From an uncultured Bacteroidales bacterium (GTDB lineage: Bacteria; Bacteroidota; Bacteroidia; Bacteroidales; P3): 64,000 nt of DNA. Numbering within the stretch: the stretch's first letter is position 1; each line of letters begins with the position of its first letter. The notes beneath the pieces are model-generated. The model was not told the origin of the DNA. It saw nothing but the letters and a program-made list of their open reading frames with translations, and made no database searches. The stretch covers positions 1 through 64,000 of the forward strand of contig CAJOIV010000001.1 in the NCBI GenBank assembly GCA_905234665.1, given 5' to 3'. The position numbers were made by a program, and so were the translations under genes. Positions 36,132-44,179 of the stretch are shown here, in pieces.

Positions 36132-36268
36132 GACAGCCAGCTGCTCCCCCTATGAGAGCGGTCTCCAGTGGAGACCGCGAGGGCGACGAGGCGAATAGTC
36201 CGAGGAGCCGAGCCACTCCTTGCCTCCAAATCCTCCTCATGCTCCCCGAAGGGGGGAGGAGTGTGTCA
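36132..36268. mobile_element. Divergent member of the same palindromic family
   Basis: GACAGCCAGCTGCTCCCC...GCGGTCTCCAGTGGAGACCGC hairpin...CTCCCCGAAGGGGGGAGGAGTGTGTC. Confidence 0.6.
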
Positions 36269-36273
36269 GAAAC

Positions 36274-36963
36274 TCAAACCTCCAAAAGATAAACAAGCAA
36301 CGTGCCACCGCGGACCATGAAGGTCTCAGCGGTGGCTTCATTTAATGTCCCTTGCCACCACTGCGTGAGGCAGCGTCCGTCGACAGGCCACTTCAGCCCT
36401 TCCAGCGTGACAGGCACATCGGGCGTGAGCGAGATGATGGACACTTGCTGCCCTGGCCACGTCGCGATGCGGGCCTCGCCCCGCACGGGGAGGAATGTGC
36501 CATAATCCGTCAGCAGGCGGAACGCGATTCCGGGGTACTGCTCCATATAATATGCCAGCAGGCTGATGTTCCCCAGCGTGTGGTCCTCCCTCAGCCCTGT
36601 TGCCCCGAGAATCGTGATGCAGTCAGACTGCACCCCCTCGACAGCGCGGGCATCCCGTTGGGACCCGGAGGAGCGTAATTCCTTCACCACATACTTCACC
36701 GACTTGGTCAAGTCGTTGTATTCCTGTTCCTCCACCTTGACCCGCACGAAGTCGATTCCCATGGCCTCGGCCTCTTTCAACACCTCGGGCGAGAGAGAGT
36801 CCCCGTCGCCCACCACGGCGACCGGCTGCCGTCCTTTCCCTTCCCACCTGATGTATTTTTCGAATGCCCCGTCACAGCAGACCACCCTGTCGGCGGCTGC
36901 GAGAGTGTCGAGAAGACTCTTTCTTTGCGGGAAATCCCCATTGGCTATTATCGTGATATTCAT
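36274..36963 (-). CDS. thiN: Thiamine pyrophosphokinase
   Basis: VVCCDGAFEKY, VVGDGDSLSPEV, YNDLTKSVKYVV, GATGLREDHTLGNI. Confidence 0.85.
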   Translation of the reverse strand: MNITIIANGDFPQRKSLLDTLAAADRVVCCDGAFEKYIRWEGKGRQPVAVVGDGDSLSPEVLKEAEAMGIDFVRVKVEEQEYNDLTKSVKYVVKELRSSGSQRDARAVEGVQSDCITILGATGLREDHTLGNISLLAYYMEQYPGIAFRLLTDYGTFLPVRGEARIATWPGQQVSIISLTPDVPVTLEGLKWPVDGRCLTQWWQGTLNEATAETFMVRGGTLLVYLLEV

Positions 36964-37038
36964 AACAATTGGACGCTTGTGCAGAAAAGTATCCGAATGC
37001 AAAAGTACAAATAATCCCGCAATATCGGAAAAAAATCG

Positions 37039-37046
37039 TACTTTTG
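37039..37046 (+). promoter_or_regulatory. -7 box TACTTTTG upstream of sdaA
   Basis: TAnnTTTG match, ATG 9 nt downstream; divergent CAAAAGTA (37000-37007) serves thiN. Confidence 0.6.
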
Positions 37047-37055
37047 CAGTTTGGT

Positions 37056-38264
37056 ATGGAATCCATCAAGAAGATATACAAGCGGGGCTACGGCCCTTCG
37101 AGCAGCCACACGATGGGGCCCCACAGGGCCGCGGAGCTCTTCAAGGGAAGGGCGCCACAGGCTGTGCGCTACCGCGTGACGCTCTACGGCTCACTCGCCG
37201 CCACCGGCAAGGGACACCACACAGACATGGCCATCCGCCGCGGCCTCGCGCCCACGGATGTGGAGATTGTGTGGAAGCCCGACATCGTCAAGCCTTTCCA
37301 CCCCAACGGGATGCTTTTCGAAGCACTGGACGCCGACGGCAACACAATGAAAGACTGGCTGGTGTACAGCATCGGCGGCGGCGACCTCTCTACTGAGAAG
37401 GGTCTCGTTCCGATAGATATACCTGCCAGCGGGTTCCCCGTCTACCCCCACAACACCATGACCGAAGTCATGGAATACATGGCGAAAGAAGGCCTCGGTT
37501 TCTGGGAGTATGTAGAGCGTCACGAGGATGAGAGCCTGTGGGACTACCTCGAAGCCATGTGGCAGCAGATGCAGCTGACCATCGAGGCCGGACTGCAGAA
37601 CGACCGCGTCATCCCCGGCGGCCTGCACCTGCGCAGCAAAGCACACCAATACTATATCCGCGCCTCGGCATTCAAGCCTTCCCTCCAGAGCCGCGCGCTG
37701 GTGGCCGCCTATGCCCTCGCCACCAGCGAGGAGAACGCCTACGGCGGCATGATTGTCACCGCACCCACCTGTGGCTCGTCGGGCGTGCTCCCCGCCGTGC
37801 TCTACCACCTGAAGAAAGCCCACAACTTCAGCGACACAGAGATACTCCGCGCCATGGCTACAGCGGGCATCTTCGCCAACGTCATCAAGTCCCTGGCCTC
37901 CATCTCGGGTGCCGAAGTGGGCTGCCAAGGTGAGGTGGGTAGCGCCTGCGTGATGGCCGCCGTGGCCGCCAACCAACTCTTCGGCGGGAGCCCCCAGCAG
38001 ATAGAATACGCCGCCGAGATGGCCATGGAGCACAACCTGGGCCTGACCTGCGACCCGATGTGCGGACTTGTCCAGATTCCCTGCATCGAACGCAATGCCA
38101 TGGCCGCCCTCCGCGCCCTCGACATCAACATCTACGCCATGATGAGCGACGGCAAGCACATCATCTCTTTCGACAAGGTGGTGCGCACCATGAACCGCAC
38201 CGGCAAGGACCTCCCCAGCCTCTACCGCGAGACCTCGATGGGCGGCCTGGCCGTGGATAATTGA
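37056..38264 (+). CDS. sdaA: L-serine ammonia-lyase
   Basis: GPSSSHTMGPHRAAELF, APTCGSSGVLPAVLYHLK, CDPMCGLVQIPCIERNAM. Confidence 0.93.
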   Translation: MESIKKIYKRGYGPSSSHTMGPHRAAELFKGRAPQAVRYRVTLYGSLAATGKGHHTDMAIRRGLAPTDVEIVWKPDIVKPFHPNGMLFEALDADGNTMKDWLVYSIGGGDLSTEKGLVPIDIPASGFPVYPHNTMTEVMEYMAKEGLGFWEYVERHEDESLWDYLEAMWQQMQLTIEAGLQNDRVIPGGLHLRSKAHQYYIRASAFKPSLQSRALVAAYALATSEENAYGGMIVTAPTCGSSGVLPAVLYHLKKAHNFSDTEILRAMATAGIFANVIKSLASISGAEVGCQGEVGSACVMAAVAANQLFGGSPQQIEYAAEMAMEHNLGLTCDPMCGLVQIPCIERNAMAALRALDINIYAMMSDGKHIISFDKVVRTMNRTGKDLPSLYRETSMGGLAVDN

Positions 38265-38295
38265 GAATTGGAAAATGAGAATTGAAAATTGAAAC
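38264..38295. repeat. Heptamer-like array H2 after sdaA
   Basis: gaattgg|aaaatga|gaattga|aaattga. Confidence 0.7.
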
Positions 38296-38302
38296 CCGCG
38301 AT

Positions 38303-38356
38303 AGCCACTCCTCCCCTAAGTTAGGGGAGGTGCCCCAAAGGGGCGGAGGAGTGTGT
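38303..38356. mobile_element. Palindromic element copy E (single ~53-bp unit)
   Basis: CCACTCCTCCCCTAAGTTAGGGGAGGTGCCCCAAAGGGGCGGAGGAGTGTGTT. Confidence 0.8.
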
Positions 38357-38391
38357 TAAGAACTAAGAATTAAGAGCTAAGAAGTAAGATA
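38357..38391. repeat. Heptamer array H5
   Basis: taagaac|taagaat|taagagc|taagaag|taagata. Confidence 0.85.
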
Positions 38392-38409
38392 AATAAAGAC
38401 ACAAGAAAT

Positions 38410-38943
38410 ATGAAGAAAATCATCCCTTCCCTTTTCCTGATGGTTGCCGCCCTCGGCGCCAGCGCCCAGACCCAGGCCACGGAAGAGCCTGTACGCAACC
38501 TTCAGTTCTCACTCCCCATCTGGCCCGAAAAGGTGTGGCCGTCGGAGTACGCCAACTACAACAACGACGTGCACAACTGCTGCGAATGGCTGCTCAACGC
38601 CGCGGCGGGCTACAACGCTCCCAAGCGCGAGGAATGCACCAATTTCCTCCTTCGTTGGCTGGAAGGCTCACCGGAAGTGAGAGTCTATCTTGTCGACGGC
38701 CTGGTAGACGTGAACAACCCCGACCTTCTCATTGCTTATATCGCCGCCTGGACGCGCCACGAACTCGACAATCCCGAGGACAGCCCCCTGATCTGCGCCA
38801 ACGTGGCAGTGGACGAAATGCTGAAGTACTACGATGAGAACAGCCAAGTCATCGGGAAGTCCAAGCTGGTCAAGAAACTGCTGAAACTCCGTTCCCAGAG
38901 CAAACTCGCCCCATACGTGAAGCAATGCCTGCTGGGAAAATGA
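38410..38943 (+). CDS. Secreted hypothetical protein
   Basis: Signal peptide MKKIIPSLFLMVAALGASAQ. Confidence 0.6.
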   Translation: MKKIIPSLFLMVAALGASAQTQATEEPVRNLQFSLPIWPEKVWPSEYANYNNDVHNCCEWLLNAAAGYNAPKREECTNFLLRWLEGSPEVRVYLVDGLVDVNNPDLLIAYIAAWTRHELDNPEDSPLICANVAVDEMLKYYDENSQVIGKSKLVKKLLKLRSQSKLAPYVKQCLLGK

Positions 38944-38963
38944 AAAAGGATCAACCCTCAACC

Positions 38964-38996
38964 TAATTCCTCATTTCTCATTCCTAATTCCTAATT
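38964..38996. repeat. Heptamer array H1 immediately upstream of a lipoprotein ATG
   Basis: taattcc|tcatttc|tcattcc|taattcc|taatt. Confidence 0.85.
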
Positions 38997-39728
38997 ATGA
39001 AACACTCCCTCCCCCTTTTAGCTTTTAGTTTTTACCTTTTAGTTTCCCTGTCCTCCTGCACCACCAAGGAGCCTGCCCCCGAGCCCTTCAACCTCAACGG
39101 CACCTGCTGGACCGACGGCTACGAATTCTTCGTCGGACAGCCCGACACCATCACCAACGACAGCACTCTCCTCCTCTTCATCGGAGGCAACCTCCACGAA
39201 GGGGGCTACGGATTCGCCCTGCAGCGCCTCTCGGCCGACACCTTCCTCATCCGGGCCATCCCCGGCTCGCCCATGGTGGCCGTGGGCATGGAGGGTGACA
39301 CCGCCACCCTCGACAGCCTCGCCAGCGGACGCATCCTCGTGTGCCACCGCCCCAACGATCCGGAATGCGACACCCTCGAGATGTACGACCCCGGCGACAT
39401 GACGCCCTACGACGCCTTCGCACGCATCATCCTCCAGAAACGCCTCGACGACCTGAAAGGCATCTACACTGACGCCAAGAGCGGCATGACCTTCGAGTTC
39501 GCCGACACCCTCTTCATCCGCACTCCCAGCAACGGCAAGGCCGACACCGCCACCTTCCACATCTTCTATTCTTTCGACATGCCGACCCACGCCCTCATCC
39601 TCTCCTCGGGCGAGAAGCTCTGGTATGAAAAGACCGCCGTCGGCCTCGACCTCTTCACCGCCAAATACTGGATTGCCGAGGAAGATTACTCCCAGGACAA
39701 GCCCCTCTACCGCCTCACACGGCAGTAA
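38997..39728 (+). CDS. Putative lipoprotein of unknown function; signal peptide encoded by a heptamer array
   Basis: MKHSLPLLAFSFYLLVSLSSCTTKEPAPEPF lipobox-like SLSSC. Confidence 0.7.
   Translation: MKHSLPLLAFSFYLLVSLSSCTTKEPAPEPFNLNGTCWTDGYEFFVGQPDTITNDSTLLLFIGGNLHEGGYGFALQRLSADTFLIRAIPGSPMVAVGMEGDTATLDSLASGRILVCHRPNDPECDTLEMYDPGDMTPYDAFARIILQKRLDDLKGIYTDAKSGMTFEFADTLFIRTPSNGKADTATFHIFYSFDMPTHALILSSGEKLWYEKTAVGLDLFTAKYWIAEEDYSQDKPLYRLTRQ
39015..39049. repeat. Heptamer array H3 encoding a lipoprotein signal peptide
   Basis: cttttag|cttttag|tttttac|cttttag|tttccct. Confidence 0.88.
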
Positions 39729-39746
39729 GCCTTATGAACGTACCAT

Positions 39747-39784
39747 AAGAAAAGCGTCCGGGTTTTGAACCGGACGCTTTTCTT
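39747..39784. terminator. Bidirectional terminator between convergent genes
   Basis: AAGAAAAGCGTCCGG-GTTTTGAA-CCGGACGCTTTTCTT. Confidence 0.88.
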
Positions 39785-39799
39785 ATAGACAGACTGTAA

Positions 39800-40534
39800 T
39801 CAGTCTTTCTTGCAGCCCTTCTTGCAGCAGCATTCACCGACGAGGCACTTGTATGCCAGACCGGCGAGGGCGGCACCCACGAGAGGCGCAACGATGAAGA
39901 GCCACAGCTGGCCGCAGGCGCTCCAGCCGTCGGCATTGCTGAAGATGGCCTGGCTGATGCTGCGGGCAGGGTTGACGCTGGTGTTGGTCAGGGGGATGCT
40001 GACGAGGTGGATGAGCGTCAGGGTGAGACCGATGGCGAGGCCGGCAGCCTTGGTGTTGCTGCGCTCGTCGGTGGCGCCGAGGATAACCATCAGAAAGACA
40101 AAGGTGAGCAGAGCCTCGACGAGGAAGGCACCCCACATGGAGACACTCTGGTAGTCGGCATTGCCCGTGGCGGCGGCGAAGTCGGCACCAAAGCCGTTGG
40201 CGGCGAAGACTCCCGTCTGTCCCAATCCCGCTGCATGCCAGACGGCATAGAGGACAGCACCGGCAACAATGGCGCCGATGACCTGGCTCACCCAGTAGAG
40301 AAGCATGTCCTTGAAGCTCATACGTCCATTGACCCACACGCCGAACGAGACTGCGGGGTTGAGATGGGCACCACTGATATGGCCTATGCCATAAGCCATT
40401 GCGATGACGGTGAGACCAAAGGCGATAGCGACGCCCAGGAATCCGACATGTCCGAACAGCGCGGTACCGCAGCCGCCAAGGACCAGCACGAAGGTTCCAA
40501 GCCCTTCAGCAAACATTTTGTTACAAATCTTCAT
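39800..40534 (-). CDS. aqpZ: Aquaporin Z-type MIP channel
   Basis: EGLGTFVLVLGGCGTALF, SGAHLNPAVSFGVW, TNTSVNPARSISQAIF (two NPA motifs). Confidence 0.93.
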   Translation of the reverse strand: MKICNKMFAEGLGTFVLVLGGCGTALFGHVGFLGVAIAFGLTVIAMAYGIGHISGAHLNPAVSFGVWVNGRMSFKDMLLYWVSQVIGAIVAGAVLYAVWHAAGLGQTGVFAANGFGADFAAATGNADYQSVSMWGAFLVEALLTFVFLMVILGATDERSNTKAAGLAIGLTLTLIHLVSIPLTNTSVNPARSISQAIFSNADGWSACGQLWLFIVAPLVGAALAGLAYKCLVGECCCKKGCKKD

Positions 40535-40738
40535 GGTACAATAGGTTTAATTGGTTAATACTTTAGCCCCTTTAACGAAACCTAACATAATTTATTGTAT
40601 CCTTCGCAACAAAAAACAAGCCGGTGTAGGCTCTAACTGGACAAAAGAAAGAGCTGTCCTTTCTTTCAGGAAACATCGTAGAAATACGGTTTTCCACGAA
40701 TAGAACAAATTATTTTTCGCTGAATGGAAAAAAATGAG

Positions 40739-40746
40739 TACTTTTG
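40739..40746 (+). promoter_or_regulatory. -7 box TACTTTTG upstream of mntA/hepT
   Basis: TAnnTTTG match. Confidence 0.5.
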
Positions 40747-40825
40747 CAAATTGAAAACATCCACTATCATGATCCCCAAAAGAGTCACTTTTCAAATATA
40801 ACGTAAGAGAGGAGGGAATACAACT

Positions 40826-41137
40826 ATGAGCACACAGCAGATAACCCAGACCATCGCCGACTACTTCAAGACACAACCTGTCTTGAAGGCGTGGCTTTTT
40901 GGTTCCTTCGCCCGTGGCGAGGAGACCCCCCGTAGTGATGTGGATATACTTTTTGTGCCGGACTATGCTTCAGGCAAACCGTTCACGCTGTTTACCCACG
41001 GTGGTATGCTGATGGACTTGCAGGAACTATTGGGTCGTGATGTTGATTTGGTAGTGGACGGTACGCTTCGCCCATACGCTGAGAAAACTGCCAACCGCGA
41101 TAAAATACTGATTTATGAGAGAAAGAGCGAGAGATAA
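40826..41137 (+). CDS. mntA: MNT-domain nucleotidyltransferase antitoxin (MntA-like)
   Basis: GSFARGEETPRSDVD = GSX10DXD. Confidence 0.85.
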   Translation: MSTQQITQTIADYFKTQPVLKAWLFGSFARGEETPRSDVDILFVPDYASGKPFTLFTHGGMLMDLQELLGRDVDLVVDGTLRPYAEKTANRDKILIYERKSER

Positions 41138-41612
41138 AGGCCGATTGGAGGACATTCTTGAGTACTCCGAGAATGTGACGAGATTTATCAACGGCCACAC
41201 CTTTGAGTCGTTTGTCGCCGACAAAGTCACCTACTATTCTGTAATGAAGAACGTGGAGATTGTGGGTGAAGCGGCTTATATGTTGAGCAAAGCTTTCAAG
41301 AAGGCACATCCCGCGACTCCGTGGAAAGTAGTTCAAGGTATGCGTCATGTTCTGGTGCATGACTATGCTACAATTGACGACAAGGAACTCTATAACACCG
41401 CAATCAACGGCATTCCCGAACTACGTGAGCAGGTGGCCAAGTACCTCGCCGACACCGATTGGGAGGCATGGGAGTCTGCTCCCGACGACTACGAGGACTC
41501 CGTCGACGAAGAAATGGCGAAACTTGCCCGCCGCATGAAGGCCGACGGACTGACGCCTGAATTGATTACAAAATACACAGGACTGACAGCGGAAGAAATA
41601 GAGAGATTGTAA
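41115..41612 (+). CDS. hepT: HEPN-domain toxin (HepT/DUF86-like) with extra C-terminal helical tail
   Basis: RHVLVHDY = RX4HXY; overlaps mntA by 23 nt; tail MAKLARRMKADGLTPELITKYTGLTAEEIERL. Confidence 0.85.
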   Translation: MRERARDKGRLEDILEYSENVTRFINGHTFESFVADKVTYYSVMKNVEIVGEAAYMLSKAFKKAHPATPWKVVQGMRHVLVHDYATIDDKELYNTAINGIPELREQVAKYLADTDWEAWESAPDDYEDSVDEEMAKLARRMKADGLTPELITKYTGLTAEEIERL

Positions 41613-41691
41613 GCGTGAAATTGATAAAATGAATATGACATAAAACGTAGAAATAGAAAAGAAATAGATAGAGCTTGAAGTGCTTGTTCTA

Positions 41692-41808
41692 ACGAGTAAA
41701 GACTGGTAATCATTACGGAACTAGAATAAGTTTACGGAAAGTTCACGCATTGGCGTGAAGCATTCGTACCTTATTTGTTCCAAGGCTTTTTACCAGTCGC
41801 CTACTCGT
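41692..41808. ncRNA. 117-nt nested hairpin, candidate structured RNA or recombination/IS site
   Basis: ACGAGTA/TACTCGT, GACTGGTAA/TTACCAGTC, GGAAC/GTTCC, AATAAG/CTTATT, TTCACGC-ATTG-GCGTGAA all nest concentrically. Confidence 0.45.
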
Positions 41809-41953
41809 AAATAAGGATTCACAAACGAAGGTTTCGCGCCTTTTTTATATTCTTATCACGACATCGGCTTCCTGCACTATGAACTGTAAGCTGAATTTGT
41901 TTAATCATTATAAAACTGTAGAGGCAACAGGATAAAAACGCCAATAAAAAACA

Positions 41954-42493
41954 ATGAAGAGAATAATACTTGTGTGCATCACCTTTCTGTGTATAGGGAA
42001 TATCCATGCTCAAAAACTAGACTTCAAATACTGGGATAAAACTGGTGAGTATGCATACGCCCACAAAATCATCATACCAACAAAAAGTAATCTAATAACT
42101 CTCGTTGATTTGTCACAATCAAGTTTTATTTCACTAATGAAACAATATGGTTATTTCCAAGATGCTAATATGGTAGAACCTTCTGACTATACTTTTGCTG
42201 CATTTTGTAATTATAGTTTGGACTTTTACATGGAACCCTTAAATGGATTTGGAACAAACACTATAGAACAGAGTGAAATTCGAAAATGTGTTAGGTTCAT
42301 TGGTAAAATGAATAATCTTTCTCCCCGCGATGCATTAACTAATCTTGCAAAGGAATTACAAGAGTACTACACCAAAATGGTTGATGGGAAGGACTGTTTT
42401 GTGATACCGACTGAACAAGGAGGAGGGTACGTAATTCTAATAGGAATGTCAAACGGTTTCTATGTAGTAGAATGTATGCATTTAAATAAATAG
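41954..42493 (+). CDS. Secreted hypothetical protein, AT-rich
   Basis: Signal peptide MKRIILVCITFLCIGNIHAQ. Confidence 0.6.
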   Translation: MKRIILVCITFLCIGNIHAQKLDFKYWDKTGEYAYAHKIIIPTKSNLITLVDLSQSSFISLMKQYGYFQDANMVEPSDYTFAAFCNYSLDFYMEPLNGFGTNTIEQSEIRKCVRFIGKMNNLSPRDALTNLAKELQEYYTKMVDGKDCFVIPTEQGGGYVILIGMSNGFYVVECMHLNK

Positions 42494-42587
42494 GAATGGT
42501 CATGAATACATTTGCATTAGTAATCATCAAGGATGAGGTCAACGATATTATTCGGCACGGAAAACAATTAGCAATAGAATAACAAAG

Positions 42588-43955
42588 ATGAAAAGGAATA
42601 GTATTATTTGGATTATTATCGCAGTATGGCTTGTTGGCCTCGTTGGAACCTTTTTCTTTACCCAAATGGCAGTTGACAAGAAAGAGAAAAAACTGTGGAT
42701 GCAGGCACACGATGCATTAAGTGATTATTTCGACAGCCAATCAACCTACATGGATGTTGTTTATTCAGGGAAAAATGTGGCATACGAACAAATTTCCATC
42801 CCCGAAAGGCCTCAAAAAATTGACAACCCTCAGCAAGATTGGCAAAGAAGTCTAAACGATTCTTATGGGAGAAATCTTGAACAGTGGAAATCTGAATATG
42901 GTGATATTTGGAAATTATACAAGTTAAAGCCCAAATATAAAGCAGAAAACAGTTGGAATTCGGACAACGAATGGACCGGATGGATGTTCCATGGGTTAAA
43001 ATACTATAATGCCTGGGAGGGAATTGACGAGTTTATTGAATACCCTTATCAAGTTGGATTAAAAAAGCAGGATGACAATTTCTTTTATGGCTTTATGCCA
43101 ACAATACAGGAGGCTCTTAATAGTGCATACGAGTTTGAAACAGAAGACCCCAAATCATCAAATAGAAACAAATTTGCAGGTGGAAATAAATCCAGTATTT
43201 GGAACCTTAAAGATATGGTAGATAATGAATACTTTTTTCTTTGGAGTTATGATTATGATTGCAATAGGTGGGGAAAAGAAAGCACCGACAGCATGCTTCG
43301 AGCAACTGATTGGGATAAATATCATGTAAATAGTGCTAGCTCCTTGCCGACAACATATTCCTTTGTTGACGGTTTATTTGGCAAAACAGACTACCCAGGA
43401 GTATATAATGGATATTACCAAGTATACAACAGAATGCAAAGAACAGCTATTTGGGAAGTGAAGTATGATTGGCGTTTTGATAATAAAAGTCGTGACTTGA
43501 AGAAATACCGCATTTGGTGGGCGGCAATTATTACCTTTCTAATGCTTGGCTCAGTTATTCCTCTTTCTATCATTGAAAACAAGAAAAAGAAATTGGCAGA
43601 GGAAACATTGCAGGATAGGCTTATACGACTTTGCAATCCTCAAAATTTCATGAAAAAATATGACATGAAGAAAGTCGAGACAGCAAATGCCTTGTACCAA
43701 AGACTAATGACTGTTGGACTTGGGGAGCAAGCATTGAATGAGATTTCGCAAACGGCCATCACAGAATTGGGCATTACGCTGATTGATGAAACGCAATTGA
43801 AGAGACTGAAGGAGAAAGTGAATCCTCAGCACTATTTGAAGCCATACAATGCAGAAAAGGTTTCATTGGCAAATGAATTGTTCGCAAGAATCTGTAAAGA
43901 TGGATTGACTTATGAGGAATATATTGAAATAGAAAAAGAATCAAGAAAACTATAG
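42588..43955 (+). CDS. Uncharacterised protein with two TM segments and a duplicated ~46-aa C-terminal module
   Basis: TM at N-terminus and IWWAAIITFLMLGSVIPLSII; repeats NPQNFMKKYDMKKVETANALYQRL / NPQHYLKPYNAEKVSLANELFARI. Confidence 0.7.
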   Translation: MKRNSIIWIIIAVWLVGLVGTFFFTQMAVDKKEKKLWMQAHDALSDYFDSQSTYMDVVYSGKNVAYEQISIPERPQKIDNPQQDWQRSLNDSYGRNLEQWKSEYGDIWKLYKLKPKYKAENSWNSDNEWTGWMFHGLKYYNAWEGIDEFIEYPYQVGLKKQDDNFFYGFMPTIQEALNSAYEFETEDPKSSNRNKFAGGNKSSIWNLKDMVDNEYFFLWSYDYDCNRWGKESTDSMLRATDWDKYHVNSASSLPTTYSFVDGLFGKTDYPGVYNGYYQVYNRMQRTAIWEVKYDWRFDNKSRDLKKYRIWWAAIITFLMLGSVIPLSIIENKKKKLAEETLQDRLIRLCNPQNFMKKYDMKKVETANALYQRLMTVGLGEQALNEISQTAITELGITLIDETQLKRLKEKVNPQHYLKPYNAEKVSLANELFARICKDGLTYEEYIEIEKESRKL

Positions 43956-44080
43956 CATCATAAGGAGAATATTACTGAATATTTCGATGGTATCGAGTAT
44001 TATTTCATCATTCCCCCAAAGCATTTCATTTTTTATTTTGCCATGTCGGGGGGGGGCTTATGCACTCGCAAATTATACAG

Positions 44081-44122
44081 AAATCATGAGCATGGTTTTT
44101 CGGAATCATACTCATGATTTTT
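44081..44122. terminator. Dyad between convergent genes
   Basis: AAATCATGAG...CTCATGATTTTT. Confidence 0.5.
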
Positions 44123-44179
44123 AATATATATAATCTTGAAGATTTTACAACAAAGAAATGAACTCACCATGGGGATACC

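Noticed and set aside
40592-40876. 94-aa minus-strand ORF upstream of mntA
   Set aside because: Covers the presumed promoter region of mntA, no motif, AT-rich spacer
41692-41808. Possible integron attC site
   Set aside because: Outer boxes do not match RYYYAAC/GTTRRRY and no integrase is present in the window; kept only as a hairpin candidate
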